NCBI RefSeq assembly: GCF_024213665.1
Contig: NZ_JANAVP010000010.1
Span: forward strand, 1 to 64,000
From: Streptomyces sp. A3M-1-3
Lineage (GTDB): Bacteria > Actinomycetota > Actinomycetes > Streptomycetales > Streptomycetaceae
DNA: 64,000 bases
Direction: 5' to 3'
Position numbers and translations under genes: made by a program. Within the stretch, counting starts at the first letter, position 1. Every line of letters starts with the position of its first letter. The notes under the pieces were generated by a model, which saw only the letters and a program-made list of their open reading frames with translations, ran no database searches and was not told where the DNA came from. Below, piece after piece: positions 15,635 to 23,830 of this stretch.

Positions 15635-17710
15635 CTACGGCGCAGCCGATTCTCCCTGGTCCTCCGCTGTGCTCAGCGGCACCTGCGGGCCGTCGCTCTC
15701 GCGCAGCCAGCGGCGCAGCACCTGGTGCAGCTGCTCCGCGCCGACGAGTTCGCCGCCGTCCGGCACCGGGGCGGAGAGGTCGGCGGGCCACAGCAGGAAG
15801 GGGTGCGCCTGCTCGCCGCCCAGCCCGCCGTGCGAGCCGATCTGCTCCTCGAACGCGTGCACTTCGCCGGTTCGCGGGTCGTAGCGGGAGTTGACCATGA
15901 TGTCGGCGACGTGCGGGAAGGAGTCGGTGCGGCGCACCGCGTCGGCCGTGCCGGGACCGAAGCCGGCGAGCGGGCCATGGTCCCCCGCTCCGTCGCCGTC
16001 GAGCCGCAGCTCCGCCCCGTGCGCGCCCAGCACCACGGCCCCGTGCTCCGCGCCGCGTACGAGCAGGAAGCCGATACCCGGATGGTTGGCGAGCGTGCTC
16101 AGCAGCGCCGGATGGCGGCGCTCGATCTGCTCCCGGGTCATCCGCTGCGGCACATCGGGGAACGAGATCAGCCCGAGGTTCCCGGAGGCGAGCACGATCG
16201 GGTCGGAGCCGCGCACCGGATGCGCCTCCTCCGCGCCCTCCTCGACCGGCCGGTGCAGCGCGGCCCGTACGGCGGCGCGGGCCTCGGCGCCGCTGTGCGT
16301 ACGGCCCGCCCGGCGGGACACGGGCAGCCCGCAGCCCGCCCGGACCAGGTCCTTGAGCCGCAGCCCGTACCGGCTGAGGAAGGACTCCCCCGGACTCTGC
16401 CCGTGGTCGGACAGCAGCACGATCCGGTAGCTGCGCGGGGCGTGTTCGGCGACCTTGACGATGAGTTCGAGGGACCGGTCGAGCCGCTTCAGGACCTTCT
16501 CGGCGTCCCGGCTGCGCGGCCCGGAGTGGTGGGCCACTTCGTCGTACGCGACGAGATCGGCGTAGACGGCGGCGCGCCCGGCGAGCATGTCCCCCATCAC
16601 CGCGGCCAGCACGACGTCCCGTTCGACCACGGTCGCGAAGGCCCGGATGAAGGGATAGAGGCCGCCCCGACCCACCCGCGGCCGGTCGCCGCGCAACCGG
16701 GAGCGGGTGGACTGGCCGATCTCGCGGCCGACTTCGGCGACGAGGGACAGGGCGGTACGGACGGCGTTGGCGGGGTCGGAGAAGTAGGCGAAGTATCCGG
16801 CGCGCGAGCGGTTCGCCCGGCCGCGCCGGGCGGCGATGGAGAGGACCAGGGCGAGTTGGTCGGCGCCGCCGCTGAACAGGTTGCCCCGGCTGGCGCCGTC
16901 GAGGGTGAGCAGTCCGCCGTCGCCGGTGTGCGCGATGGCGCGGCGCTGGAGTTCGGCGGCGCTGGTGGGCCGGTTGCAGACCATGACGTCGCCGGTGTCC
17001 TTCTCGTACCAGCGGAAGGCGGGGACGTCGTGGTTGGAGCCGTGCAGGATGCCGAGCTGGCTGGCGCCCGTCTGGCTGGACCAGTCGGTGCGCCATGGGG
17101 TCAGCCGGTGGGTACCGGCCAGCAGACCCGCGACGGTCGGCATGAGTCCGCTCTCCACGGCGTGCAGCAGTACCTCGTGGCCGACGCCGTCGAGTTGCAG
17201 GAAGACCGTGCCGGGCGAGCCGATGCGCCCGCCGTCCTCACCGCGTCTGCGCCGCCGCCGGTCGGCGAGGCGGGAGAGCCTGCGCCGGTACGCGGTGTCG
17301 TCGCGGACGGCGAGCGCGGTGGAGGTCGCCGAGGCGACGGCGGACATGACGGCGGCGACGACCACCGCCGTCTCCGGTTCGGCCTCGCCGCGGCCGTCCG
17401 GGATCAGCCGCAGGGCGATCAGCAGCAGCGAGCCGTTGAGGAAGAAGACCAGAAGTCCCAGTACCAGTGCGGGTACCAGCAGCAGGGCGCGTACGAGTAC
17501 GGGCCAGACAAGTGCGCTCAGCAGGCCGAAGGCGCCCGCGCCCCAGGCGGCGGTGACCGCGATCCGGGTGGCGCTGTCGCCGTCGTCCGCCTGGAGCTGG
17601 AAGTCGGGCAGCGCACCGGCGAGCACCAGCATGGTCATGGTGGACACCGCCCATACCACGATCACCCGCCACAGAGCGCTGCCAGCGGCCCGCCATCGCC
17701 CCTCGACCAC
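15635..17710 (-). CDS. Membrane protein with holin-like N-terminus and alkaline-phosphatase-fold domain
   Basis: The 691-residue protein has four membrane helices in residues 1-140 (the 4-TM holin-like region), then a cytoplasmic or extracellular nucleotide pyrophosphatase/phosphodiesterase-like domain. Metal-site motifs of the alkaline phosphatase superfamily can be seen: LQLDGVGHEVL (Asp), the WSSQTGASQLGILHG loop with the catalytic Thr/Ser, the YDEVAHHSGPRS Asp/His pair, and LLSDHGQSPGES. The C-terminus has IGSHGGLGGEQAHPFLL. The substrate is unknown. Streptomyces annotation pipelines often label this protein type a phage holin, but it is not a phage gene. It stands alone in its transcription unit. 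Confidence 0.8.
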   Translation of the reverse strand: MVEGRWRAAGSALWRVIVVWAVSTMTMLVLAGALPDFQLQADDGDSATRIAVTAAWGAGAFGLLSALVWPVLVRALLLVPALVLGLLVFFLNGSLLLIALRLIPDGRGEAEPETAVVVAAVMSAVASATSTALAVRDDTAYRRRLSRLADRRRRRRGEDGGRIGSPGTVFLQLDGVGHEVLLHAVESGLMPTVAGLLAGTHRLTPWRTDWSSQTGASQLGILHGSNHDVPAFRWYEKDTGDVMVCNRPTSAAELQRRAIAHTGDGGLLTLDGASRGNLFSGGADQLALVLSIAARRGRANRSRAGYFAYFSDPANAVRTALSLVAEVGREIGQSTRSRLRGDRPRVGRGGLYPFIRAFATVVERDVVLAAVMGDMLAGRAAVYADLVAYDEVAHHSGPRSRDAEKVLKRLDRSLELIVKVAEHAPRSYRIVLLSDHGQSPGESFLSRYGLRLKDLVRAGCGLPVSRRAGRTHSGAEARAAVRAALHRPVEEGAEEAHPVRGSDPIVLASGNLGLISFPDVPQRMTREQIERRHPALLSTLANHPGIGFLLVRGAEHGAVVLGAHGAELRLDGDGAGDHGPLAGFGPGTADAVRRTDSFPHVADIMVNSRYDPRTGEVHAFEEQIGSHGGLGGEQAHPFLLWPADLSAPVPDGGELVGAEQLHQVLRRWLRESDGPQVPLSTAEDQGESAAP

Positions 17711-17793
17711 GCCGTTCCCACCTCACGTCCCGGCCCGAATCATCCGCACGGACCCGGCTCCCAGCCTCGCACAGAGCAGGGACCGAACCCCTG

Positions 17794-18198
17794 CTAGCAG
17801 CCGTCGTAACCGGCGGTGGGCATGGACAGCCGGCGGTGGACCTCCGCCTTCTTCGCCGCGTCGTACGCGGGCTCGTCCAGGCCCGCGGTCTCCAGCCGTA
17901 CGCCACGGCGTTCGCACTCGGCGGTGAACTCGGGGACGGACCTCAGCGCGCGTTCCAGCACCCGGCGGTTGGGTGCGACGAACAGGTCGACCTGGCCGGC
18001 CTCGACGTCCGACCACAGACCGCAGTGGTCGGGCCGGAGGCCGTAGATGAGCAACTGCCGTGTCACGACATAGCCCTGGTCAGCGGCCCAGCGGGCGCAC
18101 ATGGTGTGCTGGCTGCGGGTGTCCACGACAAAGGGGTCGCTGTCCAGTTCCTCCAGCGGTGTCAGGCTGGCGATCGCAGCCACCTGTACGTCAGCCAT
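17794..18198 (-). CDS. Conserved hypothetical protein (134 aa), possible recombinase-like fold
   Basis: The product contains YVVTRQLLIYGLRPDHCGLW and SVPEFTAECERRGVRLETAG, a pattern found in Streptomyces proteins I recognise but cannot name. The order of elements (a Cys-containing CARWAADQGY helix, LRPDHCGLW, a VDLFVAPNRRVL strand and a helix before RGVRLETAG) recalls the N-terminal catalytic fold of serine recombinases, but the catalytic Ser is not evident. The C-terminus HRRLSMPTAGYDGC ends in a Cys. It is divergent from the MBL-fold gene across about 145 bases. The fold comparison is speculative. Confidence 0.65.
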   Translation of the reverse strand: MADVQVAAIASLTPLEELDSDPFVVDTRSQHTMCARWAADQGYVVTRQLLIYGLRPDHCGLWSDVEAGQVDLFVAPNRRVLERALRSVPEFTAECERRGVRLETAGLDEPAYDAAKKAEVHRRLSMPTAGYDGC

Positions 18199-18342
18199 GC
18201 CGTCCTCCCCCTCTGCCCCGGCCCTCTTGCCCGGCCCAGGCGCCCGACCCTACTCCGATCCCCGGCCCAGGAGGAGGCGCACGTGGGGGCGCTCGGGCCC
18301 GTAGGCTCGTACCGGAGTCAGCCCAGTGGGAGGAGGCCGCGC

Positions 18343-19116
18343 GTGCCGGTGGAGATCACCTGGTGGGGCCATGCCACCTGTACGGTCGAGGACTCCGGGG
18401 TCCGGGTGCTGACCGATCCGCTGTTCGCCCGGCGGCTCGCGCATCTGCGCCGCCGCCGCGGTGAACTGCCGCCGCCCGAGGCCGCGGTCGCCGAGGCGGT
18501 CGTCGTCTCGCATCTGCACGCCGACCACCTCCATCTGCCGTCGCTGGCGCGGCTCGCGCCCGGCACGCGGCTCATCGTGCCGCGCGGCGCACGGCAGGCG
18601 GTGCCGCGGCTCGGGAAGCTGACCGGGCTGCGGGTCACGGAAGTCGCGCCCGGCGACGAGGTGCGGGTCGCGGACGTGGTCGTACGGGCGGTGAGCGCGC
18701 GGCACGACGGGCGCCGGCTGCCCGTCGGACCGCACCGCTCCCCCGCCCTCGGCTTCGTGGTCAGCGGCGAGGCCAGGACGTACTTCGCGGGCGACACCGG
18801 CCTCTTCGAGTCGATGGCCGACGAGGTGGGTCCCGTCGATGTGGCGCTGCTGCCGGTCGGCGGCTGGGGCCCGTACCTGGGGCACGGGCACCTCGACGCG
18901 GCCCGCGCGGCCCAGGCACTCGCCCGGCTCGCGCCGCGCAGCGCGGTGCCGGTGCACTACGGCACGTACTGGCCGATCGGCATGGACGCGGTCAGGCCGC
19001 ACGAATTCCACGCCCCGGGCGAGGAGTTCGTGCGGCTCGCGGCCCGGCTCGCGCCGGCGGTCGCCGTGCACCGGCTCGCGCACGGCGAGAGCGTCCGGCC
19101 GGGGGCCGTCCGGTGA
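18343..19116 (+). CDS. MBL-fold metallohydrolase
   Basis: The 257-residue product has the metallo-beta-lactamase fold: ITWWGHATCTVED at the start, the zinc motif SHLHADHLHLPS (HxHxDH), a later strand FVVSGEARTYFAGDTGLFE (GDT, Asp ligand) and PVHYGTYWPIG (His ligand). It resembles the UlaG/NAPE-PLD-like hydrolases; substrate unknown. GTG at 18343 is chosen because a perfect AGGAGG lies six bases upstream (18331-18336). The stop overlaps the next start by four bases (GTGA), so it is co-translated with the DedA gene. Confidence 0.9.
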   Translation: MPVEITWWGHATCTVEDSGVRVLTDPLFARRLAHLRRRRGELPPPEAAVAEAVVVSHLHADHLHLPSLARLAPGTRLIVPRGARQAVPRLGKLTGLRVTEVAPGDEVRVADVVVRAVSARHDGRRLPVGPHRSPALGFVVSGEARTYFAGDTGLFESMADEVGPVDVALLPVGGWGPYLGHGHLDAARAAQALARLAPRSAVPVHYGTYWPIGMDAVRPHEFHAPGEEFVRLAARLAPAVAVHRLAHGESVRPGAVR

Positions 19117-19763
19117 TCCGTGAGGTCGTACAGCAGCTTCAGGAGGTACCGCCGGAGACGACCCAGCAGGCGGTGGCCTATCCGGCACTGTTCGTGCTGG
19201 TGGTCCTCGGGGCGCTGGTGCCGGTGGTGCCGACGGGGGCGCTGGTCAGTTCGGCCGCCGTGGTCGCCCTGCACCAGACGTTCCCGTTCGCGCTGCTGTT
19301 CGTCTTCGGGGTGGCGGCTTTCGCCGCGTTCCTCGGGGACATCGCCCTGTACTGGCTCGGGCAGCGCGGGGTGCGCTCGAAGAACGGCTCGCGGTGGCTG
19401 GCCACACTCCGCGACCGCGCCGCCCCGGAACGGGTCGCCCAGGCGCAGCGTGGCCTCGACGAGCACGGGGTGCTGGTGCTGGTGGTGTCACGGCTGGTCC
19501 CGGCCGGGCGGATGCCGGTGATGCTGGCCTGCCTGCTGGCCGAGATACCGCTGCGCCGTTTCGTACGCGGTGACGCGCCGGCGTGCCTGGCCTGGGCGGC
19601 GACGTACGGGCTGGTCGGCATCCTCGGCGGCTCGCTGTTCGCCGAGCCCTGGCAGGGCGTGGTCGCGGCGGTGGCGCTGGCGCTGCTGATCAGCGGGGCA
19701 CCGGCGCTGTGGCGGCGGGTGCGAGCCCGGGCCCGGACAGGGCCGAGGGGGACACCCTCCTAG
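19113..19763 (+). CDS. DedA family membrane protein
   Basis: The 216-residue DedA-family (SNARE-associated/VTT) protein has five to six hydrophobic segments. The family elements are the glycine-rich FGVAAFAAFLGDIALYWLGQ and the RLVPAGRMPVMLACLLAEIP loop with its conserved Arg and Pro. DedA proteins are undecaprenyl phosphate or phospholipid scramblases in the cytoplasmic membrane. The start GTG at 19113 overlaps the MBL-fold stop, which suggests a shared function with the hydrolase. It is convergent with a second MBL-fold gene six bases downstream. Confidence 0.88.
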   Translation: MIREVVQQLQEVPPETTQQAVAYPALFVLVVLGALVPVVPTGALVSSAAVVALHQTFPFALLFVFGVAAFAAFLGDIALYWLGQRGVRSKNGSRWLATLRDRAAPERVAQAQRGLDEHGVLVLVVSRLVPAGRMPVMLACLLAEIPLRRFVRGDAPACLAWAATYGLVGILGGSLFAEPWQGVVAAVALALLISGAPALWRRVRARARTGPRGTPS

Positions 19764-19769
19764 GTCGGC

Positions 19770-21143
19770 CTAAGGGCGGGCGCCGGGTGGGAGCACGCGG
19801 GAGGCGCCGACCGGTAGGTCCCAGAGCTCCTCGCGGGGGCGGCCGGCCTTCTCCCAGGCGGCCCGGACCCGGGTGAGCGGTTCCAGTACCGGTTCGGCCG
19901 ACAGGACGAAGGTCGCCCAGTGCATGGGTGCCATCCGGCGCGCGCCCAGGTCCTGGCAGGCCTGTACGGCTTCCTCGGGGTCGGCGTGCACGTCGCGCAG
20001 CCACCAGCGCGGGGCGTACGCGCCGATCGGCAGCAGGGCGAGGTCGATGCCGGGGTGGCGGCGGCCGATCTCGTGGAACCAGTGGCCATAACCGGTGTCG
20101 CCGGCGAAGTAGACCCGCTGCCCGTTCCGGTCGCGGAGCACCCAGCCTCCCCAGAGGGAACGGCAGGTGTCCAGGAGGGTCCGCTTGGACCAGTGGTGGG
20201 CGGGCACGAAGTCGAAGCGCACACCGCCGCCCGGGCCGCCGAGTTCGGCCGCCTCCCACCAGTCCAGTTCGGTGACGGTGGTGAAGCGGCGGCGCCGGAA
20301 CCAGCGGGCCAGCCCCGCCGGGACGAAGAGCGGGGTGGTGTGCGGGAGCCTGCGCAGGGTCGGGGCGTCCACGTGGTCGAAGTGGTTGTGGCTGATGACG
20401 ACGGCGTCGACGGGCGGCAGATCTTCCCAGCGCACCCCGACCGGGGTGATCCGGGCCGGAGTGCCGAGGATCTTGCGGGACCAGACGGGGTCGGTGAGCA
20501 CGGTGAGCCCGCCGATCCGGATCACCCAGCTGGCGTGCCCCGCCCAGGTGACGGCGACGGTGTCCACGTCGACGCGCGGCGGCGAGCCCGGCGCGTAGGG
20601 CAGCTGCGGAATGCCGCGCAGGCCGTCCGTGCCGGGCCGGATGGCCCCCTCACGGGCGAGCCGGGCAAACGCCCGGACCCCGGGGAGCGGCGCGGTGAGC
20701 CGGTCGGCGAACGAGCGAGGCCACCAACGGACCTCCCCGAGCGGCCGAGCGCGAGCGGGTGTGACGGGGGTGGCGGTACCGGTGCTGGTGCCTTTGCCGG
20801 TGCTGGTCGCGGCGCCTGGGGCGGCCCTGCCGGGGGCAGCCGTGCCGGCGCTGCGGGCTGGGGCGGTATCGGTTCCCGTACCCGGAGCGGAGCCGGTGCG
20901 TGTGCCGGCGGCGGAGGAGGCTCGGGTGCCCGCGGCGGCGGTGCGAGTTCCCGGGGCGATTCCGATGCCGGCGGTGATGCCGGGGGCGGTGCCTGTGCCG
21001 GAAGCCGTGCCGGGGGTGGCCGGGCGGACGGCGGAGGCCGCTGTGTGGGGGGTGGCCGGGGCGGGTGGCTGCTCTTCCGGCTCTTCCGGCCCGGCCGCCG
21101 GTTCGGTCTGTTCGGTCTGTTCCGTCTGTTCCGTCATCGACAT
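19770..21143 (-). CDS. MBL-fold hydrolase with long low-complexity N-terminus
   Basis: The 457-residue protein has an unusual N-terminal region of about 125 residues made of Thr/Gly/Pro/Ala repeats (GTASGTGTAPGITAG-like). An NAPE-PLD-like metallo-beta-lactamase domain follows, with WAGHASWVIRIGG, the zinc motif ISHNHFDHVDAPTL, FVPAHHWSKRT, YFAGDTGYGH and APMHWATFVLS. NAPE-PLD-type enzymes hydrolyse N-acyl phospholipids; substrate here unknown. The low-complexity part is not present in relatives I recall and could be disordered. The ATG at 21143 starts MSMTEQTEQTEQTE; an internal start near the domain (about 20760) is possible. Confidence 0.8.
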   Translation of the reverse strand: MSMTEQTEQTEQTEPAAGPEEPEEQPPAPATPHTAASAVRPATPGTASGTGTAPGITAGIGIAPGTRTAAAGTRASSAAGTRTGSAPGTGTDTAPARSAGTAAPGRAAPGAATSTGKGTSTGTATPVTPARARPLGEVRWWPRSFADRLTAPLPGVRAFARLAREGAIRPGTDGLRGIPQLPYAPGSPPRVDVDTVAVTWAGHASWVIRIGGLTVLTDPVWSRKILGTPARITPVGVRWEDLPPVDAVVISHNHFDHVDAPTLRRLPHTTPLFVPAGLARWFRRRRFTTVTELDWWEAAELGGPGGGVRFDFVPAHHWSKRTLLDTCRSLWGGWVLRDRNGQRVYFAGDTGYGHWFHEIGRRHPGIDLALLPIGAYAPRWWLRDVHADPEEAVQACQDLGARRMAPMHWATFVLSAEPVLEPLTRVRAAWEKAGRPREELWDLPVGASRVLPPGARP

Positions 21144-21168
21144 GGCTCCGTTCGGTGGCGGGCGCAGG

Positions 21169-22386
21169 TCATCGCAGTTCTTCGAAGGCCGATCCGAAAA
21201 TGCTGAGTGCTCGCGAGACGTGCGGCAATTCCAGCGGCTCCACTGCGGTGAGGGACTCCGTACGCTCCTCCTCGGTTGCCCCGAGCAGCGGCCCGGTGGC
21301 CAGCCGTACGCGCAGCGCGCCGAGTTCGTCGCCGAACCGGTGGCCGCCGGGTGTGGGCGAGCCGAGGCGCTGGGTGAGGTAGTCCTCCAGCTCCATGGAG
21401 TCGTTCACCCCACGGGCCGCCAGGCCCGCCCGCAGCGGGCGGAGGTCCGCGTAGAAGTGCCGGCCGGCCTGCGGAGGGCGGGCCAGCGCGCCGGAGGCGA
21501 GGACCTCGTGGTGGAGCGCGGCCGCGACCCGCGCGTGCAGTGCGGCGGCCGCGGCGGTCCGCTCGGTGACGCTGCGCGGCTCGCCGAGGGCGTGCGCGGC
21601 GGCCTCGGCGACCGGGCCGGCGCAGAACGCGCCGATGGCAGTCAGGATGTCGAGCGTACGGGCGCGCAGCGCGACGGCCCTGCGCGTGGCGGGGAAGCGG
21701 GCCACGGCGGCCGGCCAGCCCGTCGGCGTGAGCGCGCCCGCCAGGTCGGTCAGTACCGTCACATCGTCGGGGCACATCTCGGCCGGGCTGACCAGCACCG
21801 TGTCGTGCGGCCGGTGCAGGGTGTCACGCCAGGTCTCGTCGCTGATGATGGCGAGCCCCTCGGAGACCGCGGCCTCACACGTCTCGCGCAGGACTTCGGG
21901 CGGGGCGACCGTCGCGGTCGGGTCGTCGGCGACGGACAGGACCAGCAGGCGGGGTTCGCCGCCCTCGGCGCGGACCCGGCGGACGGTCTCCAGCAGCGCG
22001 AACGGATCGGGCACGCCGCCGCACTCCGCCGGGGTCGGCACGTGGTACGAGGGCCGACCCAGCAGCCTGACCTGCGGGGTCCACCAGGCGGGGCACGGGC
22101 GCGGCAGCAGGACGTCCCCGCCGTACGCGGCGACCAGGGCCAGCAGCAGCGGGGGCGCTCCGGGGCCGGCGGCCACTTGGTCCGGCCCGGCCGGCAGGCC
22201 GCGGCGGCGCCAGTAGCCGCAGGCGGCTTCCCTGATGGGTTCGCCGCCGCCGGGCGGTTCGGGGGCGGCGCGTCCGGCCGCGGCGGCGAGCACCGCCGCC
22301 AGGTCCGGCAGTACGGGCAGGTCGGGCCCGGGGGCGGGCGGCCCGTACCGGACGGGGCCGCGGCCTTCCGACGCCGTCCGCTGCAT
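21169..22386 (-). CDS. Aminotransferase class I/II-fold protein lacking the PLP lysine
   Basis: The 405-residue protein has the fold-type I aminotransferase pattern, including the AAGPGAPPLLLAL loop, PRPCPAWWTPQ and the DETWRD segment. However, where relatives have SLSK before a conserved GW-R (the Schiff-base lysine), the text reads LTDLAGALTPTGW, so the lysine is missing and cannot form the PLP aldimine. The remaining C-terminal domain is intact. It may be a non-catalytic PLP-fold protein. The gene starts at ATG 22386 and ends 25 bases upstream of the second MBL-fold gene on the same strand, so it may share its transcript. Confidence 0.75.
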   Translation of the reverse strand: MQRTASEGRGPVRYGPPAPGPDLPVLPDLAAVLAAAAGRAAPEPPGGGEPIREAACGYWRRRGLPAGPDQVAAGPGAPPLLLALVAAYGGDVLLPRPCPAWWTPQVRLLGRPSYHVPTPAECGGVPDPFALLETVRRVRAEGGEPRLLVLSVADDPTATVAPPEVLRETCEAAVSEGLAIISDETWRDTLHRPHDTVLVSPAEMCPDDVTVLTDLAGALTPTGWPAAVARFPATRRAVALRARTLDILTAIGAFCAGPVAEAAAHALGEPRSVTERTAAAAALHARVAAALHHEVLASGALARPPQAGRHFYADLRPLRAGLAARGVNDSMELEDYLTQRLGSPTPGGHRFGDELGALRVRLATGPLLGATEEERTESLTAVEPLELPHVSRALSIFGSAFEELR

Positions 22387-22486
22387 GCCTCCACCTCCAG
22401 GCTCCGGGCCCAGGCTCCAGGATCACGCCCGGCCGGGCCAGGTCATGTCACCTCACGTCACGGGAGGCGCAGGGCCCCTGTGCCCT

Positions 22487-22838
22487 TTATACGGAGGTTT
22501 GGCGTCGGCTGCCGCTCCTAGGAGCGCCTGCTCGGCCGAGGCCCCTGGTGCGTACGACGGCTTCGGCGACGTCGGCGAGCTTGCGGTTGTCGCGCTGGGA
22601 GATCCGGCGCGGCGTCCCGAACGCGTCGTCCGCGTCGCAGCCCAGTACGTGCATCAGGATGCCGCTGGCCTGGTCGATGACCGGGCGGGAGCGCAGCGCG
22701 TTCTCCAACTGGCCGACCTCGGAGAGCGCGGCGATGTAGCGGCGGTCGCGGACCATTCCGGCGGCCGCCATGTCACCGAGGACGGTGACCGGGCCGTGGG
22801 CGGCCGCGCCGAGCGAGCCGGGGACGCGGCGGGGGGCG
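22487..22838 (-). pseudogene. ANTAR domain, 3' gene fragment
   Basis: The frame reads PVTVLGDMAAAGMVRDRRYI, then ALSEVGQLENALRSRPVIDQ, ASGILMHVLGCDADDAF and ISQRDNRKLADVAEAV. This is a clear ANTAR RNA-binding domain (the AL-SR-VIDQA-GILM pattern), usually the C-terminus of a GAF/ANTAR regulator that binds terminator RNA. The N-terminal sensor part is absent. Instead the sequence is fused upstream with a sigma-B-type coding region in a different frame at about 22838. No start codon serves this frame well, so it is probably not translated alone. It looks like the surviving 3' end of a deleted gene. Confidence 0.7.
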
Positions 22839-23177
22839 GAGGGTCCACATGTGGTCCCGGAAGTGGCGTTTGACCTCGCCGGTGATGGTCGGCACGGCGA
22901 AGCTCTCGAATGCGGTGCCACGGTCGGGGTCGTACCGGTCGACGGCCTTCACCAGGCCCAGGGCCGCCACCTGGCGCAGGTCCTCGAGGGACTCGCCGCG
23001 GTTGCCGAACCGTCCGGCCAGACGTTCCGCCATGGGCAGCCAGGCGCGTACGAGCTCCTGGCGCAGAGCCTCCCTGCCCGGCCCCTGGGGCAGAGCGCAC
23101 AGCCGCCGGAAGGCCTCGGCGGTGTCGGGCGCGTCGTCGTGAGGGTGCTTCGCGGTTGCGGTCGCGTGAGTGCGCAT
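22839..23177 (-). pseudogene. Sigma-B/F-type sigma factor, 5' fragment
   Basis: The frame from ATG 23177 (MRTHATATAKHPHDD) reads as the first half of a Streptomyces SigB/SigF-type sigma factor. Helices of region 1.2/2 include LAGRFGNRGESLEDLRQVAA, then GLVKAVDRYDPDRGTAF, FESFAVPTITGEVKRHFRDH and MWTL. After MWTLR the expected PRRVQEL is replaced by Pro/Arg-rich shadow translation. PRRV is visible one frame over, in a six-C run near 22838. Regions 3 and 4, which bind the -35 element, are missing. The product cannot work as a full sigma factor. The join with the ANTAR fragment points to a deletion between two genes. Confidence 0.7.
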
Positions 23178-23373
23178 GTGCGTGGCAACTCCCTGAACGG
23201 TGCTGACGGATGGTTGTCACCGTGGGAGGGCCGCTGCGGACGCGGACAGGGCGAGGGCACGCCCCGGGAGCATCGAGCCGCTCCCACGGACGTGCCTCCG
23301 GTCCGAAGCACGAGGTGCGCGTTCCCGGCGCCCGGGGCTTCAAACGCGCTCCGCCGTCGGGGATACGTAGACC

Positions 23374-23413
23374 TCAGCGGCCGGGAACCCGTCCCCGGGT
23401 TCCCGGCCGCTGA
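23374..23413 (-). terminator. Strong hairpin downstream of the DUF3618-like gene
   Basis: A perfect 17-bp stem pairs 23374-23390 with 23397-23413 (TCAGCGG... with ...CCGCTGA) around a six-base loop. It lies 25 bases after the stop of the DUF3618-like gene and is a likely terminator for that leftward transcript. Confidence 0.8.
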
Positions 23414-23437
23414 TGTGGAGCCGTCCGCGCGTTGTCT

Positions 23438-23830
23438 TCAGTGCTTCGTCATCAGTTTCTTCCAGGCCGGCCGTGCGGCACGGGCGTTCCGGCGCCGGCC
23501 GAGGACCGCGGCGCCGATCAGGACCGCTCCCCCGGCGGCCACCAGGGGCGCAGGGTGACGGCGGATCGGTTCGGGGGTGTGCTCCTGAACCGTGTGCACC
23601 GTCTTGGAGGCCGTCTCCTGCACCTGCGCCTTGACCTCGGCGGCCTTCTCCTGCGTGCGGGCCTTGACCTCGGCGGCCTTCTCCTGCGTGCGGGCCTTCA
23701 CATCGGCGGCCTTCTCCTGCGTGCGCGCCTTCACATCGGCCTTGGCCGCCAGCTGTTCCGCCGTCTCACCCAGCCGGGAGCGCGCCTCCTCCACCCGGGC
23801 CTGGGCGTCTTCGGTGGGCTTGTTCTTCAT
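23438..23830 (-). CDS. DUF3618-like repeat protein
   Basis: The 130-residue protein has a helical, charged N-terminal half. This consists of four near-copies of an 11-residue unit (VKARTQEKAAE with small changes; residues about 33-75) and is encoded by a 33-base repeat. The C-terminal part (IRRHPAPLVAAGGAVLIGAAVLG) is one membrane helix. It resembles DUF3618 and LEA-like stress proteins. It is downstream of and overlaps (ATGA) the holin-like membrane protein gene, so the two make a stress-type membrane operon. Localisation at the cytoplasmic membrane is inferred from the single helix. Confidence 0.8.
   Translation of the reverse strand: MKNKPTEDAQARVEEARSRLGETAEQLAAKADVKARTQEKAADVKARTQEKAAEVKARTQEKAAEVKAQVQETASKTVHTVQEHTPEPIRRHPAPLVAAGGAVLIGAAVLGRRRNARAARPAWKKLMTKH
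23628..23742 (-). repeat. 33-base coding repeat, about 3.5 copies
   Basis: Units at 23628-23660, 23661-23693 and 23694-23726 plus a partial copy at 23727-23742 encode KARTQEKAAEV-type residues. The units differ by few bases. The period of exactly eleven codons fits a helical repeat, so copy number may vary between strains. Confidence 0.85.

Noticed and set aside
15635..17710. Prophage interpretation of the holin-like proteins (also at 23827-24222 and 31292-31681)
   Set aside because: No integrase, capsid, terminase or att site is near; these are chromosomal membrane proteins that are often labelled holin-like.
23321..23345. Sigma-B-type promoter upstream of the sigma fragment
   Set aside because: GTTTG is present on the leftward strand but the -10 reads GGGAAC instead of GGGTAC/T, so the match is too weak to list.
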